Shown: positions 1 through 9,743, counted from the stretch's first letter. The stretch is 64,000 bases of DNA from Pseudoxanthomonas broegbernensis (GCF_014202435.1 NZ_JACHGU010000002.1:1-64000); one strand, 5' to 3'. Translations and numbers: made by a program. The notes: a model not told the origin generated them from the sequence alone.

Positions 1-95
1 TGGACGAAGCGCGCGGCCGCGCGCATCGGCCCGACGGTATGCGAGGAACTGGGCCCGATGCCAATCTTGAACAGGTCGAACGTGCTGACGGCCAT
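1..95 (-). CDS. sdaA: L-serine dehydratase, N-terminal fragment (cut by window edge)
   Basis: Reading the minus strand from the ATG at 95 gives 31 codons before the left edge. They include the stretch [19 protein letters not shown], the N-terminal signature of iron-sulphur L-serine ammonia-lyases (serine to pyruvate plus ammonia, cytosolic). The rest of the gene, including the cluster-binding cysteines, lies outside the window. No strong ribosome binding site precedes the ATG. The gene is divergent from the glutaredoxin-like gene at 210, so 96-209 should hold both promoters. The family call rests on the short but very characteristic motif. Confidence 0.85.
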   Translation of the reverse strand, partial: MAVSTFDLFKIGIGPSSSHTVGPMRAAARFV

Positions 96-209
96 CGCGA
101 GGGATCGGGAGGCGATCGCCGAAGTGTATTTGTTTCGCGTGCAACCGGCATGGTGCGCTGCGGAATGCGGCTGGGCTACCGTGTCGGCTGGCCCGCCACG
201 GAAACCCGG

Positions 210-437
210 ATGTCCCGCTACGCCCTCTACCAACGCGACGACTGCCACCTGTGCGACCAGGCGCTGGCCCTGCTCGCCCAGGCACGCCTGCCCGAGCCGG
301 ACAGCGTCTTCATCGACGGCGACCCTTCGCTGGAGGCCCGCTACGGCCTGAGGGTGCCGGTGCTGCGCGACGTCGCCACCGGCGCCGAGCTGGATTGGCC
401 GTTCGCCGCGGAGGCGGTGCGGCAGTGGCTGGAATGA
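210..437 (+). CDS. Small glutaredoxin-like thiol protein (CxxC)
   Basis: A 75-residue protein starting [18 protein letters not shown], with a Cys12-x-x-Cys15 pair right after the first beta strand and a typical VPVL cis-proline segment near residue 50. This is the layout of the glutaredoxin-like DUF836 family, small cytosolic thioredoxin-fold proteins of uncertain substrate. The frame is open further upstream (from 39), but the ATG at 210 matches the family length and N-terminus. The stop overlaps the start of the next gene by 4 bases (ATGA), so the two are probably translationally coupled. Confidence 0.75.
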   Translation: MSRYALYQRDDCHLCDQALALLAQARLPEPDSVFIDGDPSLEARYGLRVPVLRDVATGAELDWPFAAEAVRQWLE

Positions 438-871
438 GCGCCGGCTGGGCGCCGCTGCTGGCCGCGCTGGGCGGCCTGGCCAGCGGCGCGGCGGCAGGCG
501 GCGACGTGGACCTGGCCAAGTCCGCGCGTACCGGCAGCGCTTCGGAATGGGCCGGGCGCCGGGTCGGCGACGTGCTGGATCCCGACGCCATCGTCCGGGT
601 GGTGCTGCTGAAGGCGATCACCAGCACCACGGCCGACCGCGACCTGGCCAACATCAGGCGGATCCTGCGGGATGCGGCCGCCCAGGCGTTCCTGGACGCG
701 CCGGCGCCCCCCGCGCCGCTGCGCCTGGGCCACGACGACAGCACCTGGGAAGCGGTGGTCCTGACCGGCGACGGCGCGGTGTACGGCTTCGCCGCCGGCG
801 GTGACCGTGCCTGCCTGCGCGGGGCGGACGGCCGGGGCGGCTGCTTCGCGCTGCCGCCGCCCAGCCCCTAG
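434..871 (+). CDS. Hypothetical small exported protein
   Basis: A 145-residue protein that I do not recognise. The first 22 residues ([22 protein letters not shown]) are hydrophobic and alanine-rich and could be a signal peptide, although no basic n-region is present. The C-terminal third carries two cysteines (within ACLRG and GCFALP) that could form a disulphide after export. It overlaps the glutaredoxin-like gene by 4 bases, which suggests a shared transcript and perhaps a thiol-redox link, but that is inference. A long inverted repeat follows the stop codon. Confidence 0.5.
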   Translation: MSAGWAPLLAALGGLASGAAAGGDVDLAKSARTGSASEWAGRRVGDVLDPDAIVRVVLLKAITSTTADRDLANIRRILRDAAAQAFLDAPAPPAPLRLGHDDSTWEAVVLTGDGAVYGFAAGGDRACLRGADGRGGCFALPPPSP

Positions 872-882
872 GAGCGGCGGCC

Positions 883-915
883 GGGCGCCGGCAGGCCGGC
901 AGCGGGCCGGCGCCC
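883..915. terminator. Inverted repeat between convergent genes
   Basis: Perfect 10-base arms (GGGCGCCGGC at 883-892 and GCCGGCGCCC at 906-915) flank a 13-base loop. The element lies between the convergent hypothetical gene ending at 871 and the yceI gene ending at 929. It has no T-run, so it may be a hairpin-only terminator or an RNA 3' end stabiliser for both transcripts. Confidence 0.45.
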
Positions 916-928
916 GCGCTGCCGGTTT

Positions 929-1495
929 CTACAGGGCTTTCAGAAGCACGCGGGTGCTGATGTTGACCTCGTTGGGAATGGCCGCGGTGTCGGACCAGTC
1001 GCCGTCGCCCACGCCGAAGTCCAGCCGCTTGACCACCGCCTTGCCGCTGAGCACCGGCTGCGCGCCGCCGCTCCAGCCGAAGGTCAGGGTCACCGGCTTG
1101 CGCACGCCACGCAGTTCCAGGGTGCCGTCGGCGGCGTACTGGCCATCGGCCAGCTTGCGGAAGCCGCTGGCGGTGTAGCGGGCCTGGGCGAACCGGGCGA
1201 TGTCGAAGAAGTCGGAGGTCTTGAGCGTGGAATCGCGATCGTCGTTGCCGGTGGCCGCGCTGGACAGGGCGATGGTCACGTCCAGGCTGCCCGCTTCCGG
1301 CTTGGCCGGGTCGAAGCTGACCTTGGTGTCGAAATCGGAGAAGCGGCCGGTGAACAGCTCGCCGTCGTAGCGGCTGGCGAAGACCAGGGTGGAGCCGGCG
1401 GCCTGGACGTAGTCGGCGGCGTGCGCGGTGGGGGCGGCCAGCATCGCCGCCAGCGCGGCGGCGACGGCGGCGGGCGTGGTGAGCTTGACGGTCAT
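929..1495 (-). CDS. YceI family periplasmic lipid-binding protein
   Basis: A 188-residue protein with a clear Sec signal peptide ending near AHA-AD (residues 24-28), followed by a complete YceI-like lipocalin barrel. Typical segments are the start ADYVQAAGSTLVFASRYDG, KTSDFFD and a C-terminal NEVNISTRVLL. YceI proteins bind isoprenoid lipids such as polyprenyl quinone analogues in the periplasm. The start codon at 1495 overlaps the stop of the cytochrome b561 gene by 4 bases. It is the third gene of a YceI-b561-YceI operon, which supports a role in moving or protecting a quinone-type ligand next to the membrane cytochrome. Confidence 0.9.
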   Translation of the reverse strand: MTVKLTTPAAVAAALAAMLAAPTAHAADYVQAAGSTLVFASRYDGELFTGRFSDFDTKVSFDPAKPEAGSLDVTIALSSAATGNDDRDSTLKTSDFFDIARFAQARYTASGFRKLADGQYAADGTLELRGVRKPVTLTFGWSGGAQPVLSGKAVVKRLDFGVGDGDWSDTAAIPNEVNISTRVLLKAL

Positions 1496-2073
1496 GCGGA
1501 GTCCTCGTTTCGTGGGGGAGAGATCCAGCGGCGCGGCAGCATCCGCGCCAGGGTGGCGTCGCGCTGGACGAAATGGTGGTGGAGCGCGGCGCCGGCATGG
1601 GCCAGCACCAGCGCGATCAGCAGCCAGAACAACCATTCGTGCGTGCTGTGCGCCGTGCTGGCCAGGGCCTCGTCCGGCGCGGCGAGCTTGGGCACTTCGG
1701 CCAGGCCGAACCAGCGGAACGGGCGCAGCCCGCTGGCCGAGTCGTACAGCCAGCCCGACAGCGGCATGGCCAGGATCAGCAGGTAGATCGCGCCGTGCGT
1801 GGCCGAGGCCATCCACGCCTGCCAGCGCGGCGTACCCGGTACCGGCTTGGGCGCGCCGGCGTACAGCCGCCAGCCGATCCGCGCCAGCACCAGCGCCAGC
1901 ACGGTCAGACCCAGCGATTTGTGCGCGGTGTACACCCAGAAGTACTTCGGCGTGCGCGGCAGCTCGCCCATCACCAGCCCCACGGCGCCGATCGTCAGGA
2001 TCAGCACGGCGATGGTCCAGTGCAGGAACTGGCTGACGCCGCCCCAGCGGTCGGCGGTGTTCTTCAGGTTCAT
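1492..2073 (-). CDS. Cytochrome b561 family membrane protein
   Basis: A 193-residue protein with four hydrophobic segments and the histidines expected for two b-type haems: His18 in FLHW, His51 in TAHKSLG, His145 in STHEW and His159 in [11 protein letters not shown]. Bacterial b561 proteins move electrons between the quinone pool and acceptors at the periplasmic face. The ATG at 2073 is chosen because it sits exactly on the stop of the upstream YceI-like gene (4-base overlap) and starts just before the first haem-ligand helix. It lies between two YceI genes in one operon. Confidence 0.9.
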   Translation of the reverse strand: MNLKNTADRWGGVSQFLHWTIAVLILTIGAVGLVMGELPRTPKYFWVYTAHKSLGLTVLALVLARIGWRLYAGAPKPVPGTPRWQAWMASATHGAIYLLILAMPLSGWLYDSASGLRPFRWFGLAEVPKLAAPDEALASTAHSTHEWLFWLLIALVLAHAGAALHHHFVQRDATLARMLPRRWISPPRNEDSA

Positions 2074-2855
2074 GGCAGGGTCGGCTCCTGGCGGGCGGGC
2101 TGGGACGGATCGCAAACGCACTCGGCGGGTGGGTCGGAAACGGGAGCGGGCTCGTCGCCGGGGTCGCTCCATTCCGGAAGGGCTGCGCTTTCCGCGTGGC
2201 CGTCCTGGCCGCCGGACGCGCCGCGCGCGCGTACCGCCTCGGCCTCGATCCGCAGCTCAACGCGCTCGCCGATCATCGACGGCCAGGCGTCGATGCCGAA
2301 CGCGCTGCGTTCCAGCACCGCGGTGGCGGAGAAGCCCGCCACGCGGCGGAACGGCGGCAGCGGATGCCGCCTGAGCGCGTTGAACCTGACTTCCAGCGGC
2401 AGTTCGCGGGTGACGCCGTGCAGGCTCAGGCGGCCGTGGACGATGAACCGGTCCGGGGCGAGCGGTTCGACCCGCTCGGAGACGAAGCGCGCCAGCGGCC
2501 AGCGCTGGCCGTCGAGCAGGTTGCGCGCCAGCGCCGCGCGGTTCCATCCCGCATCGCCCAGGTCCAGGCGCTGCAGCGGCACGGTCACGTCCAGGCGCGC
2601 GCCGGTCCAGTCGTCCGGGTCGAACTCCAGCGTGCCGGTGCTGCCCGACACCGTGCCCAGCGCCTGCGAGAAGCCGGCGTGCCACACCGCGAACTGCACC
2701 CGCGTGTGGACCGGGTCCAGTTCGTAGCGCGCCGGTGCGGCCCCCGCGCGCGGCATGGCGGCCGCGCACAACGTGAACATCGCCGCGGCCGCGGCCCCCG
2801 CCGCACGGTGGCGGCGGGCGGGCGGGGGGCTCCGGCGGGGCAGGCGGGCACGCAT
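2070..2855 (-). CDS. YceI-like exported protein with long polar tail
   Basis: A 261-residue protein. An arginine-rich N-terminus leads into an alanine-rich hydrophobic stretch ending near AGAAPA, compatible with export. A YceI-like domain follows ([19 protein letters not shown], then [13 protein letters not shown] and [15 protein letters not shown]). The last ~45 residues are a polar, Pro/Glu-rich tail absent from typical ~190-residue YceI proteins. In-frame ATGs at 2873, 2864 and 2855 are possible; 2855 is chosen as the most compact. It is first in the YceI-b561-YceI operon and is divergent from the large sensor kinase gene at 2952. Confidence 0.8.
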   Translation of the reverse strand: MRARLPRRSPPPARRHRAAGAAAAAMFTLCAAAMPRAGAAPARYELDPVHTRVQFAVWHAGFSQALGTVSGSTGTLEFDPDDWTGARLDVTVPLQRLDLGDAGWNRAALARNLLDGQRWPLARFVSERVEPLAPDRFIVHGRLSLHGVTRELPLEVRFNALRRHPLPPFRRVAGFSATAVLERSAFGIDAWPSMIGERVELRIEAEAVRARGASGGQDGHAESAALPEWSDPGDEPAPVSDPPAECVCDPSQPARQEPTLP

Positions 2856-2951
2856 GGCCGGCATTCTAGGCATACCCGCGATAATGGCCCGGCTTGCGCC
2901 TGCAACGAACCGTTGCGAGGATTCGAGCGGACAGGGGGAGAGGGGACGGCG

Positions 2952-5900
2952 ATGCGGCGCTGGCTGTGCGTGTGGTTCGTTCTGGCATCGTTCGGCGTCC
3001 ACGCGGCGGTGCCCGAAATGCCCAGGTTCCGCGTGCTCGGCCCCGGCGACGGCCTGCCGGCCACCACCGTCACCTGCCTGGCGCGCGACCGCGACGGCTA
3101 TCTGTGGGCGGCGACCTGGGACGGGCTGGCGCGCTACGACGGCATCGGCTTGCGCGTCTGGCGCCACGATCCCGACGACCCGGCCTCGCTTCCGGGCAAC
3201 GTGCTGCAGGCGCTGTACGTGGACGGGCGCGACCGCGTCTGGGTCGCCAGCGAAAGCGGCGGCGTGAGCGTGATGGAGTCCGGCCGCACCGCGTTCCGCC
3301 ATTTCCGCAAGGCCGACCATCCGGCCATGGAGAGCGACGACGTGTTCGCCGTGGCCGGCTATGGGGACGACGTCTGGTTCGGCACCTACGGCGGCGGCCT
3401 GTACCGGATCGGTGCGGACGAGCGGGTGGAACGCCTGCGGGCCGGCGTCGCGGACGTGGACGCGGCGATGGACAAGGCGATCCTCGCGCTGGCGTTCGAC
3501 CCGGCCGGCAATGCGCTGGTGGCCACGCTGCGGGGCCTGGTGCGGCGCGACGGCGGCGATGGCCGGATGCTGCGCGTGCCGCTGCCCGGCCCCCATCCGT
3601 GGGCGCCGGTGGTATCGCTGTGGCGCGATGACGCGTCGACCTGGGTGGGCACCCCGCGCGGCCTGTTCCGCCTGCACGATGGCGGCACCTGGGATGCGCC
3701 GGACTGGGCCGCGGACTTCGCCGCGCGCCGCGCGGTCACGGCGATGAGCGAGGACGGCCGGGGCGGCCACTGGATCGCCACCCGCGACGGCCTGTGGCAT
3801 GCGCCGGCGGGCGGCGCGCCGGAGCCGGTGCTGCACGAATCCAAGGCGCTGGGCATCAACAACATCGTCCAGGCGCTGCTGTACCAGGACGATGGCGGCC
3901 TGTGGGTCACGCTGCCGTCGCGCGGCCTGGGCTACCTGCGCGCGGACTGGCGGCGCACCGCCGTACTGGGCGAGGCCCAGGGCCTGCGCGGCGGCCTGTA
4001 CCGCGGCATCGCCCGGGCCAGGAAAGGAGGGGTCTGGCTGGCCGGCAGCACCGGCATCCTCGAACACCTGGACACGGCCAGCGGCAAGGCCGTTCAGCGG
4101 CCGGAGCTGCCGCCCTTGCGCGAACGCAGCCGCCTGCGCGCGGTGCTGGAGGACCGCTACGGGCAGGTGTGGCTGGGCCAGCAGGACGCGCTGACCCGGA
4201 TCGATGCGCGGGGCCAGGTGCGGGAATGGCAGGTCGAAGACGGCGAGGATGCGATCCCCCGCAATGGAACCCTGGACTGGCTGCTGGAATCCCCGGACGG
4301 CTCGCTGTGGCTGGGCAGCGGCGCCGCCGGCCTGCAGCGCCGCGACCTGCGCAGCGGCAAGGTGCTGGAGATGCTGCGCCCGGGCCAGACGCCCGGCCTG
4401 GCCAAGGCCGATTTCTCCGCCATGGGCATCGGTCCGGACGGCATGCCCTGGATCGCCGAGGACCGCCGGCTGCTGCGCTGGGACCCGGCCAACCGCGCCT
4501 TCGTCGCGCTGCCCGGGATGGTGCCGGCGGATGTGCCGGTGCTGGCCTTCGCTTTCGACGGGCGCCACCGGCTGTGGCTGCAGAGCCTGGCCGGCCTGGA
4601 ACTGTGGGTGTGGACGGACGATGCCTGGACGCGGATGGCGCGGCTGGGGCCGGCCGAGGGCATCCCCGCCACCGAGGCCACCGGCCTGGTGGTCGATGCC
4701 CGGCACCGGGCATGGCTGGCCACGCGCCGCGGCCTGTTCCGGGTGGAGCCGCCGGACCATGGCCGGGCGGCCTCGGTACGCGGGTTCGGCGTGCGCGAAG
4801 GCTTGCCCAGCCAGGAATTCGCCGAGCGCGCGCTGGTCCTGGACGCCACCGGCGTGCTGGTGGCCAGTACCGGCGACGGCTCGCTGCTTTTGCTCGATAC
4901 CCGCATGCACGACCCGGTCCGGCCGGTGCCGCGGGTGATGGTGGACGCGGTGCGCGTGCGCCGCGGCGAGCGCCTGCTGGAACTGCCGGCGAGCGGCGGC
5001 TTCGAGCTGGAGCCGGGCGATAGCGAGATGAGGGTGAGCACCCGGCTGCTCGTGTTCGACGACCCCGATTCCAACCGCTACCGGTCGCGCCTGCTGGGCT
5101 TCGACACCGACTGGTACGAAGGGCCGGGGGGCGAGCGGGTCTTCTCGCGCCTGCCGCCGGGGGCCTACCGCCTGCAGTTGCAGGCCTCCGGCGGTGCGGA
5201 CCAGCCGTGGTCGCCGGTGCACGAACTGGCGTTCCGGGTATCGCCGCCGTGGTGGCGCAGCGGCTGGGGCCTGCTGGCCCTGGCCGTGGTCGCGGCGCTG
5301 CTGCTGGGCGGCGCCGCCCTGGTCTATCGAAGCCGCCTGCGCCGCCGCAACCAGTGGCAACTGGCCGTGCACAAGCAGGAACTGGCCGAGCAGGCCTCGC
5401 AGGCCAAGAGCCGGTTCCTGGCCACCCTCGGGCACGAGATCCGCACTCCGATGACCGGCGTGCTCGGCATGAGCGAGCTGCTGCTGGACAGCCGCCTGGA
5501 GCCGCGCGAGCGCGGCTACGTCGAGTCCATCCGCCGCGCCGGCGAGCACCTGCTGCGGCTGGTCAACGACGCTCTGGACATGGCCCGGATCGAGGCCGGC
5601 AAGCTGGAGCTGGACGACCAGCCGTTCGAACTGCGCGCACTGGTGGGCGAGGTGGCCGCGCTGATGGCGCCGGGCGCCGAGCAGCGCGGCCTGGCCTTCC
5701 ACGTGCGCATCGCCGAGGACGCGCCGCACGGCCTGCGCGGCGATCCGGTGCGGGTCTGCCAGATCCTGCTCAACCTGGTCGGCAATGCGATCAAGTTCAC
5801 CGACCATGGCGAAGTGGTGCTCGGGGTGGCCGCCGGTGCCGGCGGCGGCGTGGTGTTTGCGGTGCGCGACACCGGGCCGGGCCTGAACGAGGAGCAGAAG

Positions 5901-6500
5901 GAACGCCTGTTCCGCCGCTTCGAGCAGGCCGATGGCGCGCGCACCAGTGCCCGCTACGGCGGCAGCGGCCTGGGCCTGGCGATCTGCCAGGAACTGGCGG
6001 CGGCCATGAACGGGCGCGTGGAGGTGGACAGCATGCTGGGCCGCGGCACCGTCTTCCGCGTGGAACTGCCGTTGCCGGAGGCCGAGGTGGTCGCCACGGT
6101 GCCGCGCACCGCCGACCGCGGTACCCGCCACCTGGACCTGCTGCTGGTGGAGGACGATCCCGACGTGGCCGAGGTCGTGGCCAGCCTGTTGCGCGCGCAG
6201 GGCCATCGCGTGGCCCATGCGCCGCACGGCCTGGCCGCGTTGGGCAACGTGGCGGTGGCGCGGTTCGACCTGGCCCTGCTGGACCTGGACCTGCCGGGCA
6301 TGGATGGGCTGGCGCTGGCGCGGCAACTGCGCGCCCAGGGATTCGCGCCGCCCTTGCTGGCGGTCACCGCGCGCGCCGACGTGGACGCCGAGCAGCAGGC
6401 GCGCGCGGCGGGTTTCGACGGCTTCCTGCGCAAGCCGGTGACGGGCCAGATGCTCGCCGCCGCCATCGACGCCGTGCTGCCGGAAGTGGTGGCCGGATGA
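2952..6500 (+). CDS. Beta-propeller hybrid sensor histidine kinase
   Basis: A 1182-residue membrane sensor kinase. Order: signal peptide (1-20), two-component propeller repeats over about 25-680 (many WxGT/WLAT-type blade motifs), a Y_Y_Y domain (about 686-765), one transmembrane helix (about 771-794), a HisKA domain with His828 in LGHEIRTPM, an ATPase with the N-box [13 protein letters not shown] (near 940), and a receiver with phospho-acceptor Asp1111. Unlike many propeller kinases it has no C-terminal AraC DNA-binding domain and no HPt, so phosphate must pass to another protein. A purine-rich stretch (GGGGGAGAGGGGA) precedes the ATG. It probably senses a periplasmic ligand, perhaps a carbohydrate. 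Confidence 0.95.
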   Translation: MRRWLCVWFVLASFGVHAAVPEMPRFRVLGPGDGLPATTVTCLARDRDGYLWAATWDGLARYDGIGLRVWRHDPDDPASLPGNVLQALYVDGRDRVWVASESGGVSVMESGRTAFRHFRKADHPAMESDDVFAVAGYGDDVWFGTYGGGLYRIGADERVERLRAGVADVDAAMDKAILALAFDPAGNALVATLRGLVRRDGGDGRMLRVPLPGPHPWAPVVSLWRDDASTWVGTPRGLFRLHDGGTWDAPDWAADFAARRAVTAMSEDGRGGHWIATRDGLWHAPAGGAPEPVLHESKALGINNIVQALLYQDDGGLWVTLPSRGLGYLRADWRRTAVLGEAQGLRGGLYRGIARARKGGVWLAGSTGILEHLDTASGKAVQRPELPPLRERSRLRAVLEDRYGQVWLGQQDALTRIDARGQVREWQVEDGEDAIPRNGTLDWLLESPDGSLWLGSGAAGLQRRDLRSGKVLEMLRPGQTPGLAKADFSAMGIGPDGMPWIAEDRRLLRWDPANRAFVALPGMVPADVPVLAFAFDGRHRLWLQSLAGLELWVWTDDAWTRMARLGPAEGIPATEATGLVVDARHRAWLATRRGLFRVEPPDHGRAASVRGFGVREGLPSQEFAERALVLDATGVLVASTGDGSLLLLDTRMHDPVRPVPRVMVDAVRVRRGERLLELPASGGFELEPGDSEMRVSTRLLVFDDPDSNRYRSRLLGFDTDWYEGPGGERVFSRLPPGAYRLQLQASGGADQPWSPVHELAFRVSPPWWRSGWGLLALAVVAALLLGGAALVYRSRLRRRNQWQLAVHKQELAEQASQAKSRFLATLGHEIRTPMTGVLGMSELLLDSRLEPRERGYVESIRRAGEHLLRLVNDALDMARIEAGKLELDDQPFELRALVGEVAALMAPGAEQRGLAFHVRIAEDAPHGLRGDPVRVCQILLNLVGNAIKFTDHGEVVLGVAAGAGGGVVFAVRDTGPGLNEEQKERLFRRFEQADGARTSARYGGSGLGLAICQELAAAMNGRVEVDSMLGRGTVFRVELPLPEAEVVATVPRTADRGTRHLDLLLVEDDPDVAEVVASLLRAQGHRVAHAPHGLAALGNVAVARFDLALLDLDLPGMDGLALARQLRAQGFAPPLLAVTARADVDAEQQARAAGFDGFLRKPVTGQMLAAAIDAVLPEVVAG

Positions 6501-6628
6501 AGCGGCGCCGGCCGTCGGCGCGATAGCCGCGGCCCGGTGGCGGCGGTCCTCGCTTGGCGCCCGCCGGAGCGACGCGGGCGGACCGCCCCCGGCCGCACGC
6601 CTTCTCCGTGGAGGCCGGCGCGGGGAGG

Positions 6629-7702
6629 TCAGCGCGCGCTGTGCGCGTGTACCGCCTCGACCAGCGCGGCCACGTGCTCGGGGTTCATGTCCGGCGACAT
6701 CCCGTGGCCGAGGTTGAACACGTGGCCCTCGCGCGAGCCGCCGTTGCCGGCGGCGTAGTCGTCCAGCACGCGCGCGGCCTCGCCGGCGATGACCCGCGGA
6801 TGGGCGTACAGTGTGGCCGGGTCCAGGTTGCCCTGCAGCGCGACGCGGCCGCCGACGCGGCGTGCGGCCTCGTCCAGGCCGACCAGCCAGTCCACGCCCA
6901 CCGCGTCGGCGCCGCTGGCGGCCAGCGCCTCCAGGTGCGGCGCGTTGCCCTTGCCGAACAGGATGAGCGGCGCGCGCGCGTCGCCTTCGCCCCGGTCGAG
7001 CTCGCGCGCGATGCGCTCCAGGTAGGGCAGCGAGAACTGGCGGTACAGCGCGGGCGACAGCACCCCGCCCCAGGTGTCGAACACCTGCAGTGCCTGCGCG
7101 CCTGCCACGCGCTGCGCCGACAGGTAGGCGATCACCGCGTCGGTGATCGTGCCCAGCATGCGGTGCAGCAGTTCCGGGCGGTCGAAGGCCATGGCCTTGA
7201 TTCGGGCGTAGTTGTCGCTGCCGCCGCCCTCGACCATGTAGCAGGCCAGGGTCCACGGGCTGCCGGAGAAGCCGATCAGCGGCACCTTGCCGCCCAGTTC
7301 GCGGCGGATGGTGCGCACTGCGTCCATCACGTAGCGCAGTTCGGTCTCCATGTCCGGCACCGCCAGGCGGGCCACGTCGGCCTCCTCGCGTACCGGGCGC
7401 TCGAACTTGGGGCCTTCGCCTTCCACGAAGTACAGGCCCAGGCCCATCGCATCGGGCACGGTGAGGATGTCGGAGAACAGGATCGCCGCGTCCAGCGGAA
7501 AGCGCCGCAGCGGCTGCAGGGTCACCTCGCAGGCAAGCTCGGGGTTCTTGGCCATGGCCAGGAAGCTGCCGGCGGCGGCGCGGGTGGCGCGGTACTCGGG
7601 CAGGTAGCGGCCGGCCTGGCGCATCAGCCAGACGGGGGTGCGGTCCACGGGCTGCCGGCGCAGGGCGCGCAGCAGGCGGTCGTTGGCGAGGGTGTCGGAC
7701 AC
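6629..7702 (-). CDS. hemE: Uroporphyrinogen decarboxylase
   Basis: A 357-residue cytosolic enzyme of the usual family length that converts uroporphyrinogen III to coproporphyrinogen III in haem synthesis. The N-terminal [11 protein letters not shown] signature, ILFSDIL and [13 protein letters not shown] are all intact. It starts at a GTG (7700-7702), which gives the usual short lead before [11 protein letters not shown]. The WGR-domain gene lies 48 bases upstream on the same strand, so the two may be cotranscribed. It is convergent with the sensor kinase gene. Confidence 0.97.
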   Translation of the reverse strand: MSDTLANDRLLRALRRQPVDRTPVWLMRQAGRYLPEYRATRAAAGSFLAMAKNPELACEVTLQPLRRFPLDAAILFSDILTVPDAMGLGLYFVEGEGPKFERPVREEADVARLAVPDMETELRYVMDAVRTIRRELGGKVPLIGFSGSPWTLACYMVEGGGSDNYARIKAMAFDRPELLHRMLGTITDAVIAYLSAQRVAGAQALQVFDTWGGVLSPALYRQFSLPYLERIARELDRGEGDARAPLILFGKGNAPHLEALAASGADAVGVDWLVGLDEAARRVGGRVALQGNLDPATLYAHPRVIAGEAARVLDDYAAGNGGSREGHVFNLGHGMSPDMNPEHVAALVEAVHAHSAR

Positions 7703-7750
7703 GGTCTACCTATACGGGGGAGGGAAGGCGGGCCGCCGCAGCGGGTTATT

Positions 7751-8005
7751 TTATTTCGGCGCCTCGGCGCCGCTGACGAACATCACCTGGTAGCCGCGTT
7801 TGAGCTGGCCGTCGCGGGCCTTCTCGAACGCGGCGGTGGCCTCGGCCTGCAGCAGGTACTGCTCGCGGCGCAACTGCGACCTGCCGCCGACCTGGCCGCT
7901 TTCGCGCAGCAACTCCCAGCCGCCGAACAGGTCCGGCTGCAGGGTCAGTTGCAGATAGCGGGGAGCCTCGCCCGGGGGCGGGCGCTGCTGCAGGAGGATG
8001 CGCAT
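7751..8005 (-). CDS. Small WGR-domain protein
   Basis: An 84-residue protein that is essentially a stand-alone WGR domain. It contains FGGWELLRESGQVGGRSQL, the conserved Trp-Gly-x-x-x-x-x-x-Gly-x-x-Gly pattern of the family. WGR domains occur in poly(ADP-ribose) polymerases and in bacterial proteins, where they are thought to bind nucleic acid; the role of the free-standing form is unknown. It precedes hemE on the same strand, and similar WGR/hemE adjacency is my recollection of related xanthomonads. The ATG at 8005 gives a full domain with only a few leading residues. Confidence 0.8.
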   Translation of the reverse strand: MRILLQQRPPPGEAPRYLQLTLQPDLFGGWELLRESGQVGGRSQLRREQYLLQAEATAAFEKARDGQLKRGYQVMFVSGAEAPK

Positions 8006-8039
8006 GGGCCGTGATTGTAGCCGGCCGTGGCCCGGCCGC

Positions 8040-8996
8040 TCAGGCGCGCCCGCGGAAGCTGCGCCGCCAGGCCGAGGGCGACACGCCCAGCGCCGCGGAA
8101 AAGCGCAGGCGCAGCGACGCGGCGCTGCCGAACCCGGCCTGCGCGGCCACCCGCTCCAGCGGCGCGCCGGTTTCCTCCAGCAGGCGCTGCGCCCGCACCA
8201 GCCGCTGGTGCGCCAGCCACTGCAGCGGGCTGCTGCCGGTGGCCTGGCGGAAGCGCCGGGTGAAGGTACGCCGGCTCATCAGCGCGCGCGTGGCCAGGGC
8301 ATCCACGTCCAGCGGCGTGTCCAGGTGCGCCAGGGCCCAGGCCAGCACGGCGTCCAGGCGCGCGTCGCCGGCGTCGGCCGGCAGGGGCTGCTCGATGTAT
8401 TGCGCCTGCCCGCCTTGCCGGTGGGGGGCCACGACCATGCCGCGCGCGATGCGGCCGGCCACGGCCGCGCCGTGCCACTGCCGCACCAGGTGCAGGCAGC
8501 AGTCGATGCCGGCGGCGGTGCCGGCCGAGGTGAGCACGTCGCCGTCGTCCACGTAGAGCACGTCCGGTTGCAGGCTTACCCGCGGGTGGCGCCGGGCGAA
8601 GGCCTCCATCGCCGCCCAGTGGGTGGTGGCCGGGCGCCCGTCCAGCAGGCCTGCGTCGGCCAGCACGAAGCTGCCCAGGCACAGGCCGACCAGCCGTGCC
8701 CCGCGCGCGTGGGCGCGGCGCAGCGCCCGGCACAGCGCCGGCGGCGCGGGCTCTTCCGCGCCGTGCCAGCTCGGCACGACCACGATGTCGGCGCGGTCCA
8801 GGGTGCGCAGGCCGTGCCTCACGTGCAGGCCGAAGCCGGCGTCGGTGCGCAGCGTTCCCGGCTCGGGGGCGCACACGCGCAGGTCGAAGACGGGCGCGCG
8901 CCGGGTCGCGTGCCCGTCGAGCACCATGCACGGCACCGACAGGTGGAACGGGCTGATCCGGTCGAAGGCGACCACGGCGACGCGAGGCAGGGCCAT
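8040..8996 (-). CDS. GlxA-type transcriptional regulator (DJ-1/PfpI plus AraC domains)
   Basis: A 318-residue protein. Residues 1-180 form a DJ-1/PfpI-like domain with the nucleophile-elbow-like segment VGLCLGSFVLADAG. Residues 215-318 form an AraC/XylS DNA-binding domain with RRTFTRRFRQATG and AAQAGFGSAASLRLRF as the two helix-turn-helix units. Such regulators usually respond to small nitrogenous metabolites. The gene is divergent from the cysteine hydrolase gene at 9091, with an inverted repeat in the shared 94-base promoter region, so the likely target is that neighbour and itself. Start at 8996; the end is at 8040 just before the WGR gene. Confidence 0.9.
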   Translation of the reverse strand: MALPRVAVVAFDRISPFHLSVPCMVLDGHATRRAPVFDLRVCAPEPGTLRTDAGFGLHVRHGLRTLDRADIVVVPSWHGAEEPAPPALCRALRRAHARGARLVGLCLGSFVLADAGLLDGRPATTHWAAMEAFARRHPRVSLQPDVLYVDDGDVLTSAGTAAGIDCCLHLVRQWHGAAVAGRIARGMVVAPHRQGGQAQYIEQPLPADAGDARLDAVLAWALAHLDTPLDVDALATRALMSRRTFTRRFRQATGSSPLQWLAHQRLVRAQRLLEETGAPLERVAAQAGFGSAASLRLRFSAALGVSPSAWRRSFRGRA

Positions 8997-9029
8997 GGCC
9001 CGATACTAGCGAATATTGGCGTTCGGGCC
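8997..9029. promoter_or_regulatory. Operator-like inverted repeat in divergent promoter region
   Basis: Arms GGCCCGA (8997-9003) and TCGGGCC (9023-9029) are perfect inverted repeats separated by 19 bases. The spacer contains a near-palindrome centred on AATATT (9012-9017). The element starts directly next to the start codon of the GlxA-type regulator and lies upstream of the divergent hydrolase gene. It is a plausible binding site for that regulator, but chance is possible in GC-rich DNA. Confidence 0.35.
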
Positions 9030-9090
9030 ACTCGTAGCCCGGTCCGGCGCGGACGAGAATCGCCGCAACTTCCCCGTTGGAGCCTTGCCG

Positions 9091-9705
9091 ATGCCCCGCC
9101 GCGCCCTGCTGGTGATCGACGTCCAGAACGAATATTTCGACGGCGTCATGCCCATCGCCCATCCCCCCGTGGCGCAGTCGCTGCCGCGCATCGTCGATGC
9201 GATGGAGGCCGCGCGCGCGGCGGGCATCCCGGTCGTGGCGGTGCGGCACGGCACGGTGGAGGGCGCGCCGGCGTTCGCGCCGGGCAGCCATGGCTGGCAA
9301 CTGCATCCGCAGGTGGAACGGCAGGCCTGCGACCTGCGCCTGGACAAGCGCCAGGCCAGCGCCCTGGCCGGCACGGGACTGGACGACTGGCTGCGCGCGC
9401 GAGGGATCGACACCCTGGTCCTGGCCGGGTACATGACCCACAACTGCCTGCTGGCCACCGCCCTGGACGCATCCCAGCGCGGCCTGAGCGTGGAGGTGCT
9501 GGCCGATGCCGCCGGTTCGCCGGCCTACGCCAACGCGGCTGGCCGCGCCGGCGCCGAGGAACTGCACCGGGTCGCGCTGGTGGTGCTGCACAGTAACTTC
9601 GCCGCCGTGACCGATGCCGAGGGATGGAAGCGGGCGGTGCGCAACGACCGGCGGCTGGTGCCGGACGACGTGGTGCGCTCGCACTTGCGCTCGCGCGCCG
9701 CGTAA
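9091..9705 (+). CDS. Isochorismatase-like cysteine hydrolase
   Basis: A 204-residue protein of the isochorismatase-like superfamily. The expected catalytic triad is visible: Asp10 in LLVIDVQNEYF, Lys86 in LDKRQAS and Cys119 in GYMTHNC. Members hydrolyse amides or ureas such as nicotinamide, N-carbamoyl compounds or isochorismate; the substrate cannot be read from the sequence. The ATG at 9091 is preceded by GGAG at a good distance, so the longer frame from 9016 is not used. It is transcribed away from the GlxA-type regulator, a common arrangement of a regulator with its catabolic enzyme. Confidence 0.9.
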   Translation: MPRRALLVIDVQNEYFDGVMPIAHPPVAQSLPRIVDAMEAARAAGIPVVAVRHGTVEGAPAFAPGSHGWQLHPQVERQACDLRLDKRQASALAGTGLDDWLRARGIDTLVLAGYMTHNCLLATALDASQRGLSVEVLADAAGSPAYANAAGRAGAEELHRVALVVLHSNFAAVTDAEGWKRAVRNDRRLVPDDVVRSHLRSRAA

Positions 9706-9743
9706 GGCCGGCAACGCGGCGCCGACGGGCCGCCGCAGGCGGC

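Noticed and set aside
2070-7256. A 1728-codon open frame on the minus strand spanning the sensor kinase and hemE
   Set aside because: It is antisense to the propeller kinase over most of its length and out of frame with hemE in the rest; its sequence is low-complexity Gln/Ala/Arg/His. Long antisense frames are expected at this GC content. Only its last part (2070-2855) is a real gene.
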